Origin: Algoriphagus hitonicola
Lineage (GTDB): Bacteria; Bacteroidota; Bacteroidia; Cytophagales; Cyclobacteriaceae
Direction of reading: 5' to 3'
NCBI RefSeq assembly: GCF_900113375.1
Contig: NZ_FOPC01000010.1
Location: 118,275 to 182,274, forward strand
Length of the DNA: 64,000 bases
In this document: in pieces, positions 18,451 to 27,667 of the stretch
Position numbering within the stretch: the stretch's first letter is position 1
Layout: the number at the start of each line of letters is the position of its first letter
Position numbers and translations under genes: made by a program
The notes under the pieces: generated by a model
Told to the model about the DNA's origin: nothing
The model's database searches: none
The model's input: only the letters and a program-made list of their open reading frames with translations

Positions 18451-18999
18451 ATGAAAAAGACAAAAATTTTAGTACTAGCGGGAAGTTTCCTAGCTATGGG
18501 ATTGTGGACCGCTTGTAGCGCTCCAAAAGAAGAAGCCACCGAAGAGACGGCTGTAGAAGAAGAAGTAGTGGAAGAAGCACCGGCTCCTTCAAATACGGTA
18601 GTGGATATTGCGATTGGATCTCCAGATCATACTACGCTGGTAGCTGCTGTCCAAGCTGCTGAATTAGTTGAAACGTTAAGTGGTGATGGACCATTCACGG
18701 TTTTTGCACCTACCAATGCAGCATTTGAAGCTTTACCGGCAGGTACTGTAGAAGATCTTTTGAAGCCTGAAAACAAAGAAACTTTAACAGGCATTCTTAC
18801 TTTTCACGTAGTCTCTGGCAATGTATTATCCAGTGACCTAAGTGATGGTCAAGTTGTCACTACTCTTAATGGTCAAGAATTGACCGTTTCTATCGTAGAT
18901 GGTAATGTATCAATCGGCGGTGCAAATGTAGTTGCAGCTGATCTGGAAGGCACCAACGGTGTGGTTCATGTCATCGATACTGTCCTATTGCCACAATAA
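18451..18999 (+). CDS. Fasciclin-domain lipoprotein
   Basis: 182 residues: lipoprotein signal (lipobox near LWTACS), an acidic Glu/Val-rich linker (residues 25-50) and one FAS1 domain (about 52-182) with the two conserved motifs DGPFTVFAPTNAAFEALP and GVVHVIDTVLLP. FAS1 proteins mediate adhesion or surface organisation. Single gene, followed by a clear terminator. Confidence 0.9.
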   Translation: MKKTKILVLAGSFLAMGLWTACSAPKEEATEETAVEEEVVEEAPAPSNTVVDIAIGSPDHTTLVAAVQAAELVETLSGDGPFTVFAPTNAAFEALPAGTVEDLLKPENKETLTGILTFHVVSGNVLSSDLSDGQVVTTLNGQELTVSIVDGNVSIGGANVVAADLEGTNGVVHVIDTVLLPQ

Positions 19000-19020
19000 T
19001 TTATTGAAAACGACACTTAA

Positions 19021-19050
19021 GGCTGATCCTTTTCGGGTCAGCCTTTTTTT
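19021..19050 (+). terminator. Rho-independent terminator of the fasciclin gene
   Basis: GGCTGATCC, 5-base loop, GGGTCAGCC, seven T residues; 21 bases after the stop codon. Confidence 0.9.
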
Positions 19051-19421
19051 ATGTTGGGAAAATGGGAGATTTTTTTGAATTATCTCCACACCTTGTTTTC
19101 CTTTCAGGTAGAGTTTTAAATTTTTTTTTGATGAAAGCAGGAAGCTGAAGACGGGTTTTCCAACCTAATTTTTATGTTATAAAATTCAGAGATTCAGATA
19201 AATCTATTTTTATCCGACTACCAGTTGACTCTCGAATTTTTTAGCCATCTATTATCATTAATAAATAACTAGTGAGCCAATTGATTTTTTCTTGAAAAAA
19301 ACCCTAAATTTCCTCAGTACAAAAACCCGGTCGATAACCCCTGAATCTACCAAGGAAAAATTTGTCTGCTTTACCATCCATCCTTACCAACCCAAAATTC
19401 AATTAGCTGTTTATTAATAAT
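19051..19421. other. Leader region of the propeller sensor gene
   Basis: AT-rich stretch with no gene-like frame on either strand and no clear -33/-7 promoter match. It precedes a gene with a TTG start. Confidence 0.4.
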
Positions 19422-22100
19422 TTGAAGTTTAAGAATTTGTTTAGGTTTTTGCTTTTGCTCGTTTTTTATTCTATCCCCAATTTTTGGGATACTGGGTATT
19501 CTTTTGCTCAGGCTGAGCAGAATTCAGATTCTGCGGCTGATTTTTCCCTTGATTACGTCATGGAAATCTGGGACAATACCAAAGGACTACCTCAAAATGC
19601 GGTTTTTGCCCTCGAAAAAGACAACCATGGATATTTGTGGATCGCCACCGAAGAAGGCTTGGTACGTTTTGACGGAACTTATCCCAAGGTCTTTGATCAG
19701 GACAATTATCCTGAAATGATCGAGCAGACCTATTACACCTTTTTTAAGACCCCGGGAGGATTATGGGCTACGGCCGACAGAAGTGTAGCCCTATTAGAAA
19801 AAAATATCCAAAAAGTAATTGATTGCACATCCATCACTGAAAACACCTGGATCAGAGCCATTACCCAAATAGAAAATGGAGACCTATTGATCGGAACCGA
19901 GGAAGGAAAGATTCATCGCTGGGCTAATGAAACTTTTACCCCTCTTGATTTTTGGAATCCAGAACTTGGTTTAGAAATCCAAAGCTTTTTCCATTGGAGT
20001 CCTAGTCAACTCATGGTGGGAACCACCCGGGGGCTTTACTTATTAGACTTGGATGCAGAGGAAGTCAAGTTGCTGTCCTCGGATACTTTTCCCGTCATTA
20101 AAATTTTTGGCTCCTCAAGTGTCGTGTATGTGTATTCTCCGGATGCAGGGATTTTTCAACTGATGGAAAACATGGAAATGAAATCTATTATTTCATTCAA
20201 TGAAATTAATGACATCAATCCCTCCAGTTTGGTCAGTGATTCGGAAAACCGGATTTGGGCAGGATCTATCGAAAAAGGCATCATTCTGATCGAAAATGGC
20301 AAGGTAAATCGATTCAGCTATCCTGAACTAGAAAATTATACAATTCGGAAAATCATCAAAGAGGATGAAAATCTATATCTAGGTACTTTGGGAAAAGGTC
20401 TCGCTCTGGTCAAACCCGCCAAAGTAACTCAGCCTAAATTTAAAGCCCTGGATAAAAAGAATATCAAGCCGATCTTTCAGGCAGCAGATAGCAGCGTCTG
20501 GATAGGTACTCGATCAGATGGGATATTTTGGATTGAAGACGGAAAAATCCGCAACTTGAATGAAAGCAATGGACTAATTCAAAATGGAATCACGACCATA
20601 GGGGCCAAAGACGAAAAAATCTATGCGGGGACGACCGTGGGAATTTCAATCATAGACCGAAATTCCGGCAAAATAATATCTGAATTCACCAAAGAGGACG
20701 GTCTCAAACACAATTACATCACCGCCATTTATAAAGATTCCAAAGATTGGGTGTGGATTTTAACCCGAAGAGGAGGCATTCATTACATCGACGAGAACGA
20801 GGTATTTCATCAAATTGACCTTCCTGAAAACTTTGCCTTTACCAACTTCGTGACTATTAAAGAATTACGAAATAAGGAGATTCTGATTGGATCAATGAAT
20901 CAAGGCATTTTCCGGTTCAAAGACGGGGAATTTATAGGAAATCGAACTTTACCCCTTACTCCGGGAGAAGATGTGGTTTATGCGATTTACGAAGACAAAG
21001 TAGGAGACTTGTGGTTTGCTACCCACGGAGGCTTGATATTATTGAAAGATGGTCGATTTAAAGTTTTAAGAAAAGCCAATGGACTAAAAACCAAAAGTGT
21101 GTATAGCATCACCCATGACGGAATTAATGGGGTTTGGATCAGCAATAATTTCGGGGTTCAATATTTTTCGGATTCAGAGCTTGAGAAATTCAAGGAAACC
21201 AGAGATGAGGATTTTTTCATCGGTACCACCCTTTACAATGAAAGCTTGGGAATGCCTAATTCTGAAGCCAATGGGCTCATTTTCCCTCCAGTGACCAAAG
21301 ATTTCTCCGGGAAAATCTGGGTACCTACCGTAGAGGGAGTTGGGGTCATAGATCCTGCGGTCACTTCAGAGCAAGCAAAGTCTCCCTCCAATTTTATTTG
21401 GGATGAGTTACAACTGGGAAATCAAAAAGCAGCGATTGACAGTCAAATTGAAATTCCCCCCGGGGTTCGAATGTTTCAGGTTTCTTTTAGCCTCATTGAC
21501 TTCGAAAACCCCTCTCAGTATTCTCTTTTCTACCGAATTGATGACGGATCGGAGAGTTGGCTACCAATCAAAGATCAGCGATTGCTCTTTTTCAATGGCT
21601 TAATGCCCGGCACCTATGATCTGGAAGTGAAAATCTTAAGATTTGGACAGGAGGAAACGATCCATTCACTTCCTATTCAGGTTAAAGCAAATTTTATTGA
21701 AACTCCATTCTTTTGGATGATTATCGGTTTTTCCCTTTTGCTTTTGGTTTATTTCATTTTTAGATACTATTTCAATAGTAAAATGAAGCGGGAACTGGAG
21801 GCCAAAGTCGAGCGGAGAACTTTGCAACTCAGCCAAACCAATGAAAAACTCAAGGAGGCAGTTCGGGAAATTGAGGATCAAAATTTGAGATTGCAAGAAA
21901 TCACCTGGGATCAATCCCATCTCGTCCGGGCACCCTTAACCAAAGCCATGGGAATCAATCAGTTGTTGATTAAATATTCGAAATACTCGAAAGTAGCCAA
22001 AAGCAAAGAGGAATTGGAAATCGAGCTTTTGGAAACCCTGAAACAATTGGATGAAATCGTAAAGGAAACTCACTCCAAATCCGAAAACCTTAAGAAATAA
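19422..22100 (+). CDS. Propeller-type two-component sensor lacking the ATPase domain
   Basis: 892 residues. Signal peptide (to about residue 30); reg_prop beta-propeller blades from about 45 to 640 (GLPQNAVFALEKDNHGYLWI and repeats); Y_Y_Y domain (about 685-755); membrane segment near 763-785; coiled coil; then a HisKA-type dimerisation domain with the phosphoacceptor H833 in DQSHLVRAPLTKAMG. The protein ends 59 residues later, so the HATPase_c domain (N, G1, G2 boxes) is absent. The start is a TTG; the first internal ATG would remove the signal peptide. Its stop overlaps the start of a response regulator gene. It may be phosphorylated in trans or act as a phosphotransfer scaffold. Confidence 0.85.
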   Translation: MKFKNLFRFLLLLVFYSIPNFWDTGYSFAQAEQNSDSAADFSLDYVMEIWDNTKGLPQNAVFALEKDNHGYLWIATEEGLVRFDGTYPKVFDQDNYPEMIEQTYYTFFKTPGGLWATADRSVALLEKNIQKVIDCTSITENTWIRAITQIENGDLLIGTEEGKIHRWANETFTPLDFWNPELGLEIQSFFHWSPSQLMVGTTRGLYLLDLDAEEVKLLSSDTFPVIKIFGSSSVVYVYSPDAGIFQLMENMEMKSIISFNEINDINPSSLVSDSENRIWAGSIEKGIILIENGKVNRFSYPELENYTIRKIIKEDENLYLGTLGKGLALVKPAKVTQPKFKALDKKNIKPIFQAADSSVWIGTRSDGIFWIEDGKIRNLNESNGLIQNGITTIGAKDEKIYAGTTVGISIIDRNSGKIISEFTKEDGLKHNYITAIYKDSKDWVWILTRRGGIHYIDENEVFHQIDLPENFAFTNFVTIKELRNKEILIGSMNQGIFRFKDGEFIGNRTLPLTPGEDVVYAIYEDKVGDLWFATHGGLILLKDGRFKVLRKANGLKTKSVYSITHDGINGVWISNNFGVQYFSDSELEKFKETRDEDFFIGTTLYNESLGMPNSEANGLIFPPVTKDFSGKIWVPTVEGVGVIDPAVTSEQAKSPSNFIWDELQLGNQKAAIDSQIEIPPGVRMFQVSFSLIDFENPSQYSLFYRIDDGSESWLPIKDQRLLFFNGLMPGTYDLEVKILRFGQEETIHSLPIQVKANFIETPFFWMIIGFSLLLLVYFIFRYYFNSKMKRELEAKVERRTLQLSQTNEKLKEAVREIEDQNLRLQEITWDQSHLVRAPLTKAMGINQLLIKYSKYSKVAKSKEELEIELLETLKQLDEIVKETHSKSENLKK

Positions 22101-22510
22101 TGAAAAATAACACCCCCAAGGTTCTTATTATAGATGATGATCCCGGAGTGTTATTCCTTCATGAAATCATAGTGACCGAAAATAACCTGCATCCCAAGCC
22201 CAGTACTTTTTTTGATGCCAAAAATGCCTTGAACTATATTCTATCCATCGATGAGGGTGTCAATCGAATTTTGATTTTTTTGGATATCAATATGCCAAAA
22301 ATGAATGGTTGGGAATTTCTAGATCGTTTGGTCAGAAAAATCAAACATTTGGATATCAAAGTAATCATGGTCACTTCCTCATTAAACAGAAATGAACGGG
22401 AGAAAGCCAAAGAATATGAAATCATCATTGATTTTTGGGAAAAGCCGATGGACGAAGATCAGGTTTCTGGACTGATTCAAAAATTAGAGTCCTGGCTGAA
22501 GGGTCACTAG
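22100..22510 (+). CDS. Single-domain response regulator
   Basis: 136 residues, a receiver domain only: acidic pocket IIDDDPG, phosphoacceptor D62 in FLDINMP, T/S near VTSS and K115 in WEKPM. No output domain. Its ATG overlaps the sensor stop by one base, so the two are translationally coupled. With no DNA-binding part it probably passes phosphate onward or acts by protein contact. Confidence 0.92.
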   Translation: MKNNTPKVLIIDDDPGVLFLHEIIVTENNLHPKPSTFFDAKNALNYILSIDEGVNRILIFLDINMPKMNGWEFLDRLVRKIKHLDIKVIMVTSSLNRNEREKAKEYEIIIDFWEKPMDEDQVSGLIQKLESWLKGH

Positions 22511-22650
22511 CAAACAGGTCTGTAAATCGCAAAAGCAAAAATATCCAACGTCAATTTCCCGAATTGATTGATTTACAAAATCTTCTGTTTGATTTTCGTA
22601 AGAATACCTTTCCATAAAATCCCTAACTTTATTCTTTAAATAACTATGAA

Positions 22651-23109
22651 ATGGCCATTATCAATCTTACTATCAACGGAAAATCCAAGCAAGTCGATGT
22701 AGATCCCAACACCCCTGTACTTTGGGTTTTACGGGATCATCTGGATTTAGTAGGGACCAAATTTGGTTGCGGTATCGCCCAATGCGGTGCTTGCACCATT
22801 CATCTTGACGGCACTGCAGTTCGATCCTGTTCACTACCGGTTTCGAGCGCAGAAGGTGCCGAAATCACCACTATTGAAGGACTCTCAGAAAAAGGAGATC
22901 ATCCCCTTCAGGAAGCCTGGATTGAGCATGATGTCCCCCAGTGTGGCTATTGTCAGGCTGGACAAATCATGACAGCGGCAGCACTATTAAAAGATAATCC
23001 TAGCCCATCCGATGAAGAAATTGAAGATGCCATGAATGGGAATATTTGCCGATGTGGAACCTACCTCAGAATCAAAGCTGCCGTAAAAACTGCGGCACAA
23101 AAACTGTAA
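22651..23109 (+). CDS. [2Fe-2S] subunit of xanthine-dehydrogenase-family oxidoreductase (IorA-like)
   Basis: 152 residues. Plant-type ferredoxin cluster cysteines in [16 protein letters not shown] plus a later cysteine, then the second cluster with [10 protein letters not shown] and CRCGTY. This is the small electron-transfer subunit of a molybdenum hydroxylase such as isoquinoline 1-oxidoreductase. The large subunit follows 12 bases later. Confidence 0.92.
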   Translation: MAIINLTINGKSKQVDVDPNTPVLWVLRDHLDLVGTKFGCGIAQCGACTIHLDGTAVRSCSLPVSSAEGAEITTIEGLSEKGDHPLQEAWIEHDVPQCGYCQAGQIMTAAALLKDNPSPSDEEIEDAMNGNICRCGTYLRIKAAVKTAAQKL

Positions 23110-23121
23110 TCCCTCAGAACC

Positions 23122-25389
23122 ATGACCACTGTAAATACAAAACTCAATAGAAGATCATTTCTGAAGGTTTCTGCCCTTGCCGGGGGAGGAATGGTCCTTA
23201 GCTTTTCTTGGTTGGCCGGTTGTAAACCTACACCAGAAGAGACGCTTGGCATGCCCAAGGAATGGTTTGAACTCAACAGCTACATCAAAATCGGTGAAAA
23301 TGGAGCGGTTACGCTTTACAGTTCCTCACCTGAATTTGGTCAAAACATAAAAACCTCCATGCCTATGATCCTTGCCGAGGAACTCGACGTGGATTGGAAA
23401 AATGTAATGGTAGAGCAAGGTAATTTTGACACCAATCGATTCCAAAGACAATTTGCTGGAGGAAGCCAATCCATCCGCCAAGGCTGGACGCCGCTCCGTA
23501 CAGCAGGTGCCACAGCCCGAGCCATGCTCGTCACTGCTGCGGCCCAAACTTGGAGTGTTCCCCAATCAGAAATCACCACTGCATCTGGAATTTTGGAGCA
23601 CAAGGGAAGTGGAAAAAAAGCACACTATGGTGAAATGGCTTCTTTAGCCTCCACCTTAGAAGTCCCCGAGAAAGTAGATTTGAAGGCTAGGAAAGATTTC
23701 AAAATCATTGGCACCTCGAAAAAAAATGTAGATGTACAACAGATAATAACCGGCAAACCACTTTTTGGATTGGACTATAAAGTGGAGGGGATGAAATACG
23801 CTTCAATTATTCATCCACCTGCTTTTGGAATGCGATTAAAATCTTTTGACGGGGACAAAGCCAAAGCAATGCCGGGAATCCAAGACCTATTCACCATAAA
23901 AGTTTACAATGAAGATTTCGTCAGGAGCTTTTTCGATGTGGTCACTTTTCCGGAGCTACTGGTGATTGTAGGGAATTCAACTTGGGAAGTATTTCAAGCA
24001 AAAAAAGAAGTGAAAGTGGAGTGGGAAAAGGCTCCTGAATCCAATTTTTCAATGAGGGGTTTTGGCGGAGGAGAACCCTCGACAATCACTGTACCGGAAG
24101 GGCTTGAAAATACCGTTGATCATCGCTCAAAAATGGAAATAGTTGCCAAAAATTCAGCTAGGGTCGTCCGAAGAGATGGAGATCCCGAAAGTGCATTTAA
24201 AAAAGCAGCAAAAGTCCTAGAGAGAACTTATACGGCTCCTTACTTAGCCCATAATACCATGGAGCCGGCAAATTGCTTTGCAAACGTAGGGGATGAACAA
24301 GCTGAAATTTATGGCCCTACTCAATGGCCGGAACCGATCAGCGCGGCATTGGCAGACCGATTGGGTTTACCCAAGGACAAAATAAAAATCAACCTTCCTA
24401 GAATGGGAGGAGGTTTTGGATTAAGAGCTTATAGCCATCATTTGTTAGAGGCAGCAGTGATATCCCAAAAAATAAAAGCTCCCGTCAAAATGGTGTACAC
24501 ACGAGAGGATGATATGAGCTACGGAATTTATCGCCCTACCTACTCGGCTACTTACCGTGCAGCTTTGGATGAAAACAATCAATTATTGGCATTTCATGTC
24601 AAAGCTGGAGGAATTCCAGAATCCCCACTTCACGCCAACCGTTTTCCGGCAGGCGCGATTGACAACTATTTAGCTGAAGGTTGGGAAATCCCTTCCAATA
24701 TTACCATCGGGGCTTTCCGAGCTCCTCGATCCAACTTTATCGCAGGAGCTGAGCAAAGCTTTCTGGATGAATTGGCCGAGGAAATGGGGAAAGATCCAAT
24801 CGAATTCCGCTTGGAATTACTCAAGCGAGCAGAAACAAATCCAGTAGGGGAAAACAACGATTATGACCCCAAGCGCTATGCTGGTGTACTAGAATTGGTA
24901 CGGGAAAAATCCAACTGGAATAATCCCCCGGCTGATGTCCATCGCGGAGTTTCCGCCTATTTCTGCCATAATTCTTACGTGGCTGAGGTCTTGGATTTAA
25001 AAATGGAAGGCAGTACCCCAAAAGTAGAGAATGTCTTCGCCGCCGTCGATTGCGGGATCGTCGTGAATCCCGATGCCGCTGCCAATATGGGTGAAGGGGC
25101 TATCGTGGATGGAATCGGCAATGCCTTTTTTGGTGAGTTGGGGTTCGAAAACGGCGCTCCTACCAAGCGGAATTTTGACCAATACCGAATGATTCGTCAA
25201 AAGGAAGCTCCAAAAAATATCCAAGTGCATTTCGTGGAAAACAATGAAGATCCCACAGGTTTGGGTGAGCCTCTCTTCCCTCCTGTCTTCGCAGCCGTAG
25301 CCAATGCGCTATACAAGGCCACTGGAAACCGGCTTTATGATCAGCCTTTCCAACCCAAACTGGAAGAGATGAGCAATCTGTTGATGTAA
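23122..25389 (+). CDS. Molybdopterin-binding subunit of molybdenum hydroxylase (IorB-like)
   Basis: 755 residues. An N-terminal twin-arginine signal (NRRSFLKVSALAGGG) followed by LAGC, so it is probably exported folded with its partner and may be lipid-anchored. Molybdopterin-binding motif GGGFGLRAYSHH near residue 433 and the catalytic glutamate in TGLGEPLFPP near the C-terminus. Members hydroxylate N-heterocycles or oxidise aldehydes; the substrate is not readable. No FAD subunit is encoded, as in IorAB. The moa/moe genes nearby would supply the cofactor. Confidence 0.9.
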   Translation: MTTVNTKLNRRSFLKVSALAGGGMVLSFSWLAGCKPTPEETLGMPKEWFELNSYIKIGENGAVTLYSSSPEFGQNIKTSMPMILAEELDVDWKNVMVEQGNFDTNRFQRQFAGGSQSIRQGWTPLRTAGATARAMLVTAAAQTWSVPQSEITTASGILEHKGSGKKAHYGEMASLASTLEVPEKVDLKARKDFKIIGTSKKNVDVQQIITGKPLFGLDYKVEGMKYASIIHPPAFGMRLKSFDGDKAKAMPGIQDLFTIKVYNEDFVRSFFDVVTFPELLVIVGNSTWEVFQAKKEVKVEWEKAPESNFSMRGFGGGEPSTITVPEGLENTVDHRSKMEIVAKNSARVVRRDGDPESAFKKAAKVLERTYTAPYLAHNTMEPANCFANVGDEQAEIYGPTQWPEPISAALADRLGLPKDKIKINLPRMGGGFGLRAYSHHLLEAAVISQKIKAPVKMVYTREDDMSYGIYRPTYSATYRAALDENNQLLAFHVKAGGIPESPLHANRFPAGAIDNYLAEGWEIPSNITIGAFRAPRSNFIAGAEQSFLDELAEEMGKDPIEFRLELLKRAETNPVGENNDYDPKRYAGVLELVREKSNWNNPPADVHRGVSAYFCHNSYVAEVLDLKMEGSTPKVENVFAAVDCGIVVNPDAAANMGEGAIVDGIGNAFFGELGFENGAPTKRNFDQYRMIRQKEAPKNIQVHFVENNEDPTGLGEPLFPPVFAAVANALYKATGNRLYDQPFQPKLEEMSNLLM

Positions 25390-25420
25390 AGAGGAATGAT
25401 TTCGTTTTAAAATAGTATTC

Positions 25421-25452
25421 AAAAGCAGGCATCGGGGGATGCCTGCTTTTTT
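25421..25452 (+). terminator. Rho-independent terminator after iorB-like gene
   Basis: 13-bp perfect stem AAAAGCAGGCATC/GATGCCTGCTTTT with a GGGG loop, ending in a T tract. Confidence 0.92.
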
Positions 25453-25592
25453 GTTTTACGAAAACTCAAAAACTGACTTTTAGAAAATTTCAATCCTGAT
25501 TTTCTGTGATTTAATATTTTTTTACAAAAGTCTTGAAGCGAAATCAAGGCTCATGACGTATTGGGGACAGAATAAAAACTAAATCCAACACC

Positions 25593-26324
25593 ATGATTAA
25601 AAGATTGATTTCTTTCAAGAAAAGAGGCCTGATGATGGCTACCAGTACATTGGCCCTAGCAGGGATTTTGGGTCTGAGCAGTTGCCTCGATGACATCGAA
25701 AACCCAAATCTCCCTCCCACTGCCTATGTTTCTGTTTATCAGGGTTCCCCTGACGCCCCTGAGCTCGACATTTATGCAGATGCAAACCGGATTAATAATC
25801 AGGCATTAGATTTTGCTGAAGCACTAGCATACAGTCCTTTTTATGTAGGAGAGCGACAATTCAAAGTGACCGCATTTGATGCTGCTTCTTCCCTATTGGA
25901 GAAGGATTTCGTACTCGGAGCGGATACGGTCTATTCCCTGTTTATCCTAAATAAAATGCCTGATTTGGATGCGATTTTAGTTGAAGATGACTGGGAGGAC
26001 CCAACTGCTGAGGAAGCTCAAGTTCGTCTGGTTCACCTTTCTCCGGATACCGAGGAGGTTTATGTCAAAATCAGCGATTCAGAAGATCGTTTATCCACTG
26101 ATGTTGACTTTGGAGGTCACTCCGGTTTTTCAGCAATCGCTACAGATACTTACGACATCGAGGTGATCGCCGTGGACACAGAGGAAGTAATAGTCAGTGC
26201 ATCGGATGTAGAGCTCAAAGGCAACCGGGTGTACACCTTTATTCTCCGGGGATTAGCCGAAACCGAAGATGAAGACCTCAAGCTAGACTTACAATTATTA
26301 ACCAACTATGTCAACTACCAGTAA
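25593..26324 (+). CDS. DUF4397-domain lipoprotein
   Basis: 243 residues. Lipoprotein signal (lipobox LSSC near residue 30), then DUF4397 with its repeated VSVYQGSPDAPELDIY and VRLVHLSPDTEEVYV motifs. This beta-sandwich domain is widespread in Bacteroidota surface proteins; function unknown. Single gene, convergent with the plug gene and sharing a bidirectional terminator. Confidence 0.85.
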   Translation: MIKRLISFKKRGLMMATSTLALAGILGLSSCLDDIENPNLPPTAYVSVYQGSPDAPELDIYADANRINNQALDFAEALAYSPFYVGERQFKVTAFDAASSLLEKDFVLGADTVYSLFILNKMPDLDAILVEDDWEDPTAEEAQVRLVHLSPDTEEVYVKISDSEDRLSTDVDFGGHSGFSAIATDTYDIEVIAVDTEEVIVSASDVELKGNRVYTFILRGLAETEDEDLKLDLQLLTNYVNYQ

Positions 26325-26343
26325 ATTCTGAGTAAACGAAGCC

Positions 26344-26377
26344 AAAAATTCCCGGGTAATCACTCGGGATTTTTTTA
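26344..26377. terminator. Bidirectional terminator between convergent genes
   Basis: AAAATTCCCG, 10-base loop, CGGGATTTTTTT; A/T tracts on both sides serve both strands. It overlaps the last codon of the minus-strand gene. Confidence 0.6.
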
Positions 26378-27643
26378 TAACCTTCTTCGATTGGGCTGTA
26401 GGTAAACATAGCCCACCAACTGATCATAGCGGGAACCCAAGGCCCGATAATACACCATCACTTCGTATTCATTTTCGGTTTGGAAATAGCTACCCTCGAA
26501 AGGCTTCGTATCTAACTCCTCTCCCAAAGCATATTGATAGTCATACCAGCCTTGTTTTAATAAAACCGCAGTTTCATAAAGCTCCAATTCCTCATTCCAT
26601 TTCATCTGTGCATCCAGTGATTTTCCCCAAGCAGTAAAGGCCCCCATCAGGTAAATAGGTTCTGAGGTTTGGGGATATTTGAGGTAAAAATTGGTTAGAA
26701 TGTATTGGCTGTCCATTTCGGGATTTCCTCCCGGTCGATCATTATTAAACACCACATATTGCCCATTGAGATCCAAATATTGGGAATAGGCCTGATTGGG
26801 CCTTGGACTGTCGATTTTGGCATCGGCATAGATCACATCCGTTTCCACGGTTATATTGGCAATATTGACGCCCGCAGCTCGAATAAATCGTAAGTCCACA
26901 AAACGAAATTCATTCCCAGCCGAAAAGGTGTTTTCCCCGTCAAAACTCTCAAATCGCATCAGTTTACTGCTTTCGTTCAAAAATGTTGGCTTAGAGAAGG
27001 ACTTGGCATTTCCCCATCGCTGATTTTGACGGATAACTACTCGAATTTGATTATTCGGGTCCATGATGTCCCCATTTGAATAATTGACATTGACATTAAT
27101 TTGCTGGGAAGTTTGGCGATCCGCCGTTTGACTCGTGGGAACGATGCTCGCACCCACGGTAAAAAACTCCTCATAGACCATAAATCTGCGAGTCAAAACC
27201 ACATCCTCTTCATCTCTTCCACGATACACTTTCGCAATGTAATTTCCCGATTTGGTCACGGGTGGTATCTGAAACGTGTAATGGATATACGGAATCCGGG
27301 TATTGACTGAATACTCGTAGTCCTGTATGGTAAACTCATTGAAAGTGGACAGAAAATCATTGTTTTTCAACTGAGATTGCTTCCAGTCCGCATCACAATG
27401 AACCAACTTGACCGAATAGAGCTCCGGATCATAGGCTAAATCATCAAAATGCAAAACCAATGGCCTGGAATCTGAAATGGAAACCACCGGAGCATTCAAC
27501 TGACTATTATAATCCGATCCCACGGGAAAAAGCCGAACCGAATAAATGTGATCCTTATACACTTTATCCTCAATTTGGCCAAAGAGATTTCCCGCATTCA
27601 GGGCAAAAAAGAAAAGTAAAAGATAGGTTCTTGCTTGATACAT
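26375..27643 (-). CDS. Type IX secretion system plug-family protein (DUF5103)
   Basis: 422 residues with a signal peptide (to about NAGNLFGQ). PLVLHFDDLAYDPELYSVKLVHCD and the C-terminal YDYQYALGEE region are typical of the family formerly called DUF5103. In Flavobacterium johnsoniae a member (Plug) closes the periplasmic side of the SprA translocon, so a role in type IX secretion is likely. It starts 24 bases after an ABC-F gene on the same strand; no other T9SS gene is in the window. Confidence 0.82.
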   Translation of the reverse strand: MYQARTYLLLFFFALNAGNLFGQIEDKVYKDHIYSVRLFPVGSDYNSQLNAPVVSISDSRPLVLHFDDLAYDPELYSVKLVHCDADWKQSQLKNNDFLSTFNEFTIQDYEYSVNTRIPYIHYTFQIPPVTKSGNYIAKVYRGRDEEDVVLTRRFMVYEEFFTVGASIVPTSQTADRQTSQQINVNVNYSNGDIMDPNNQIRVVIRQNQRWGNAKSFSKPTFLNESSKLMRFESFDGENTFSAGNEFRFVDLRFIRAAGVNIANITVETDVIYADAKIDSPRPNQAYSQYLDLNGQYVVFNNDRPGGNPEMDSQYILTNFYLKYPQTSEPIYLMGAFTAWGKSLDAQMKWNEELELYETAVLLKQGWYDYQYALGEELDTKPFEGSYFQTENEYEVMVYYRALGSRYDQLVGYVYLQPNRRRL

Positions 27644-27667
27644 CGTTGAAAATAGGCAATTATTGAG

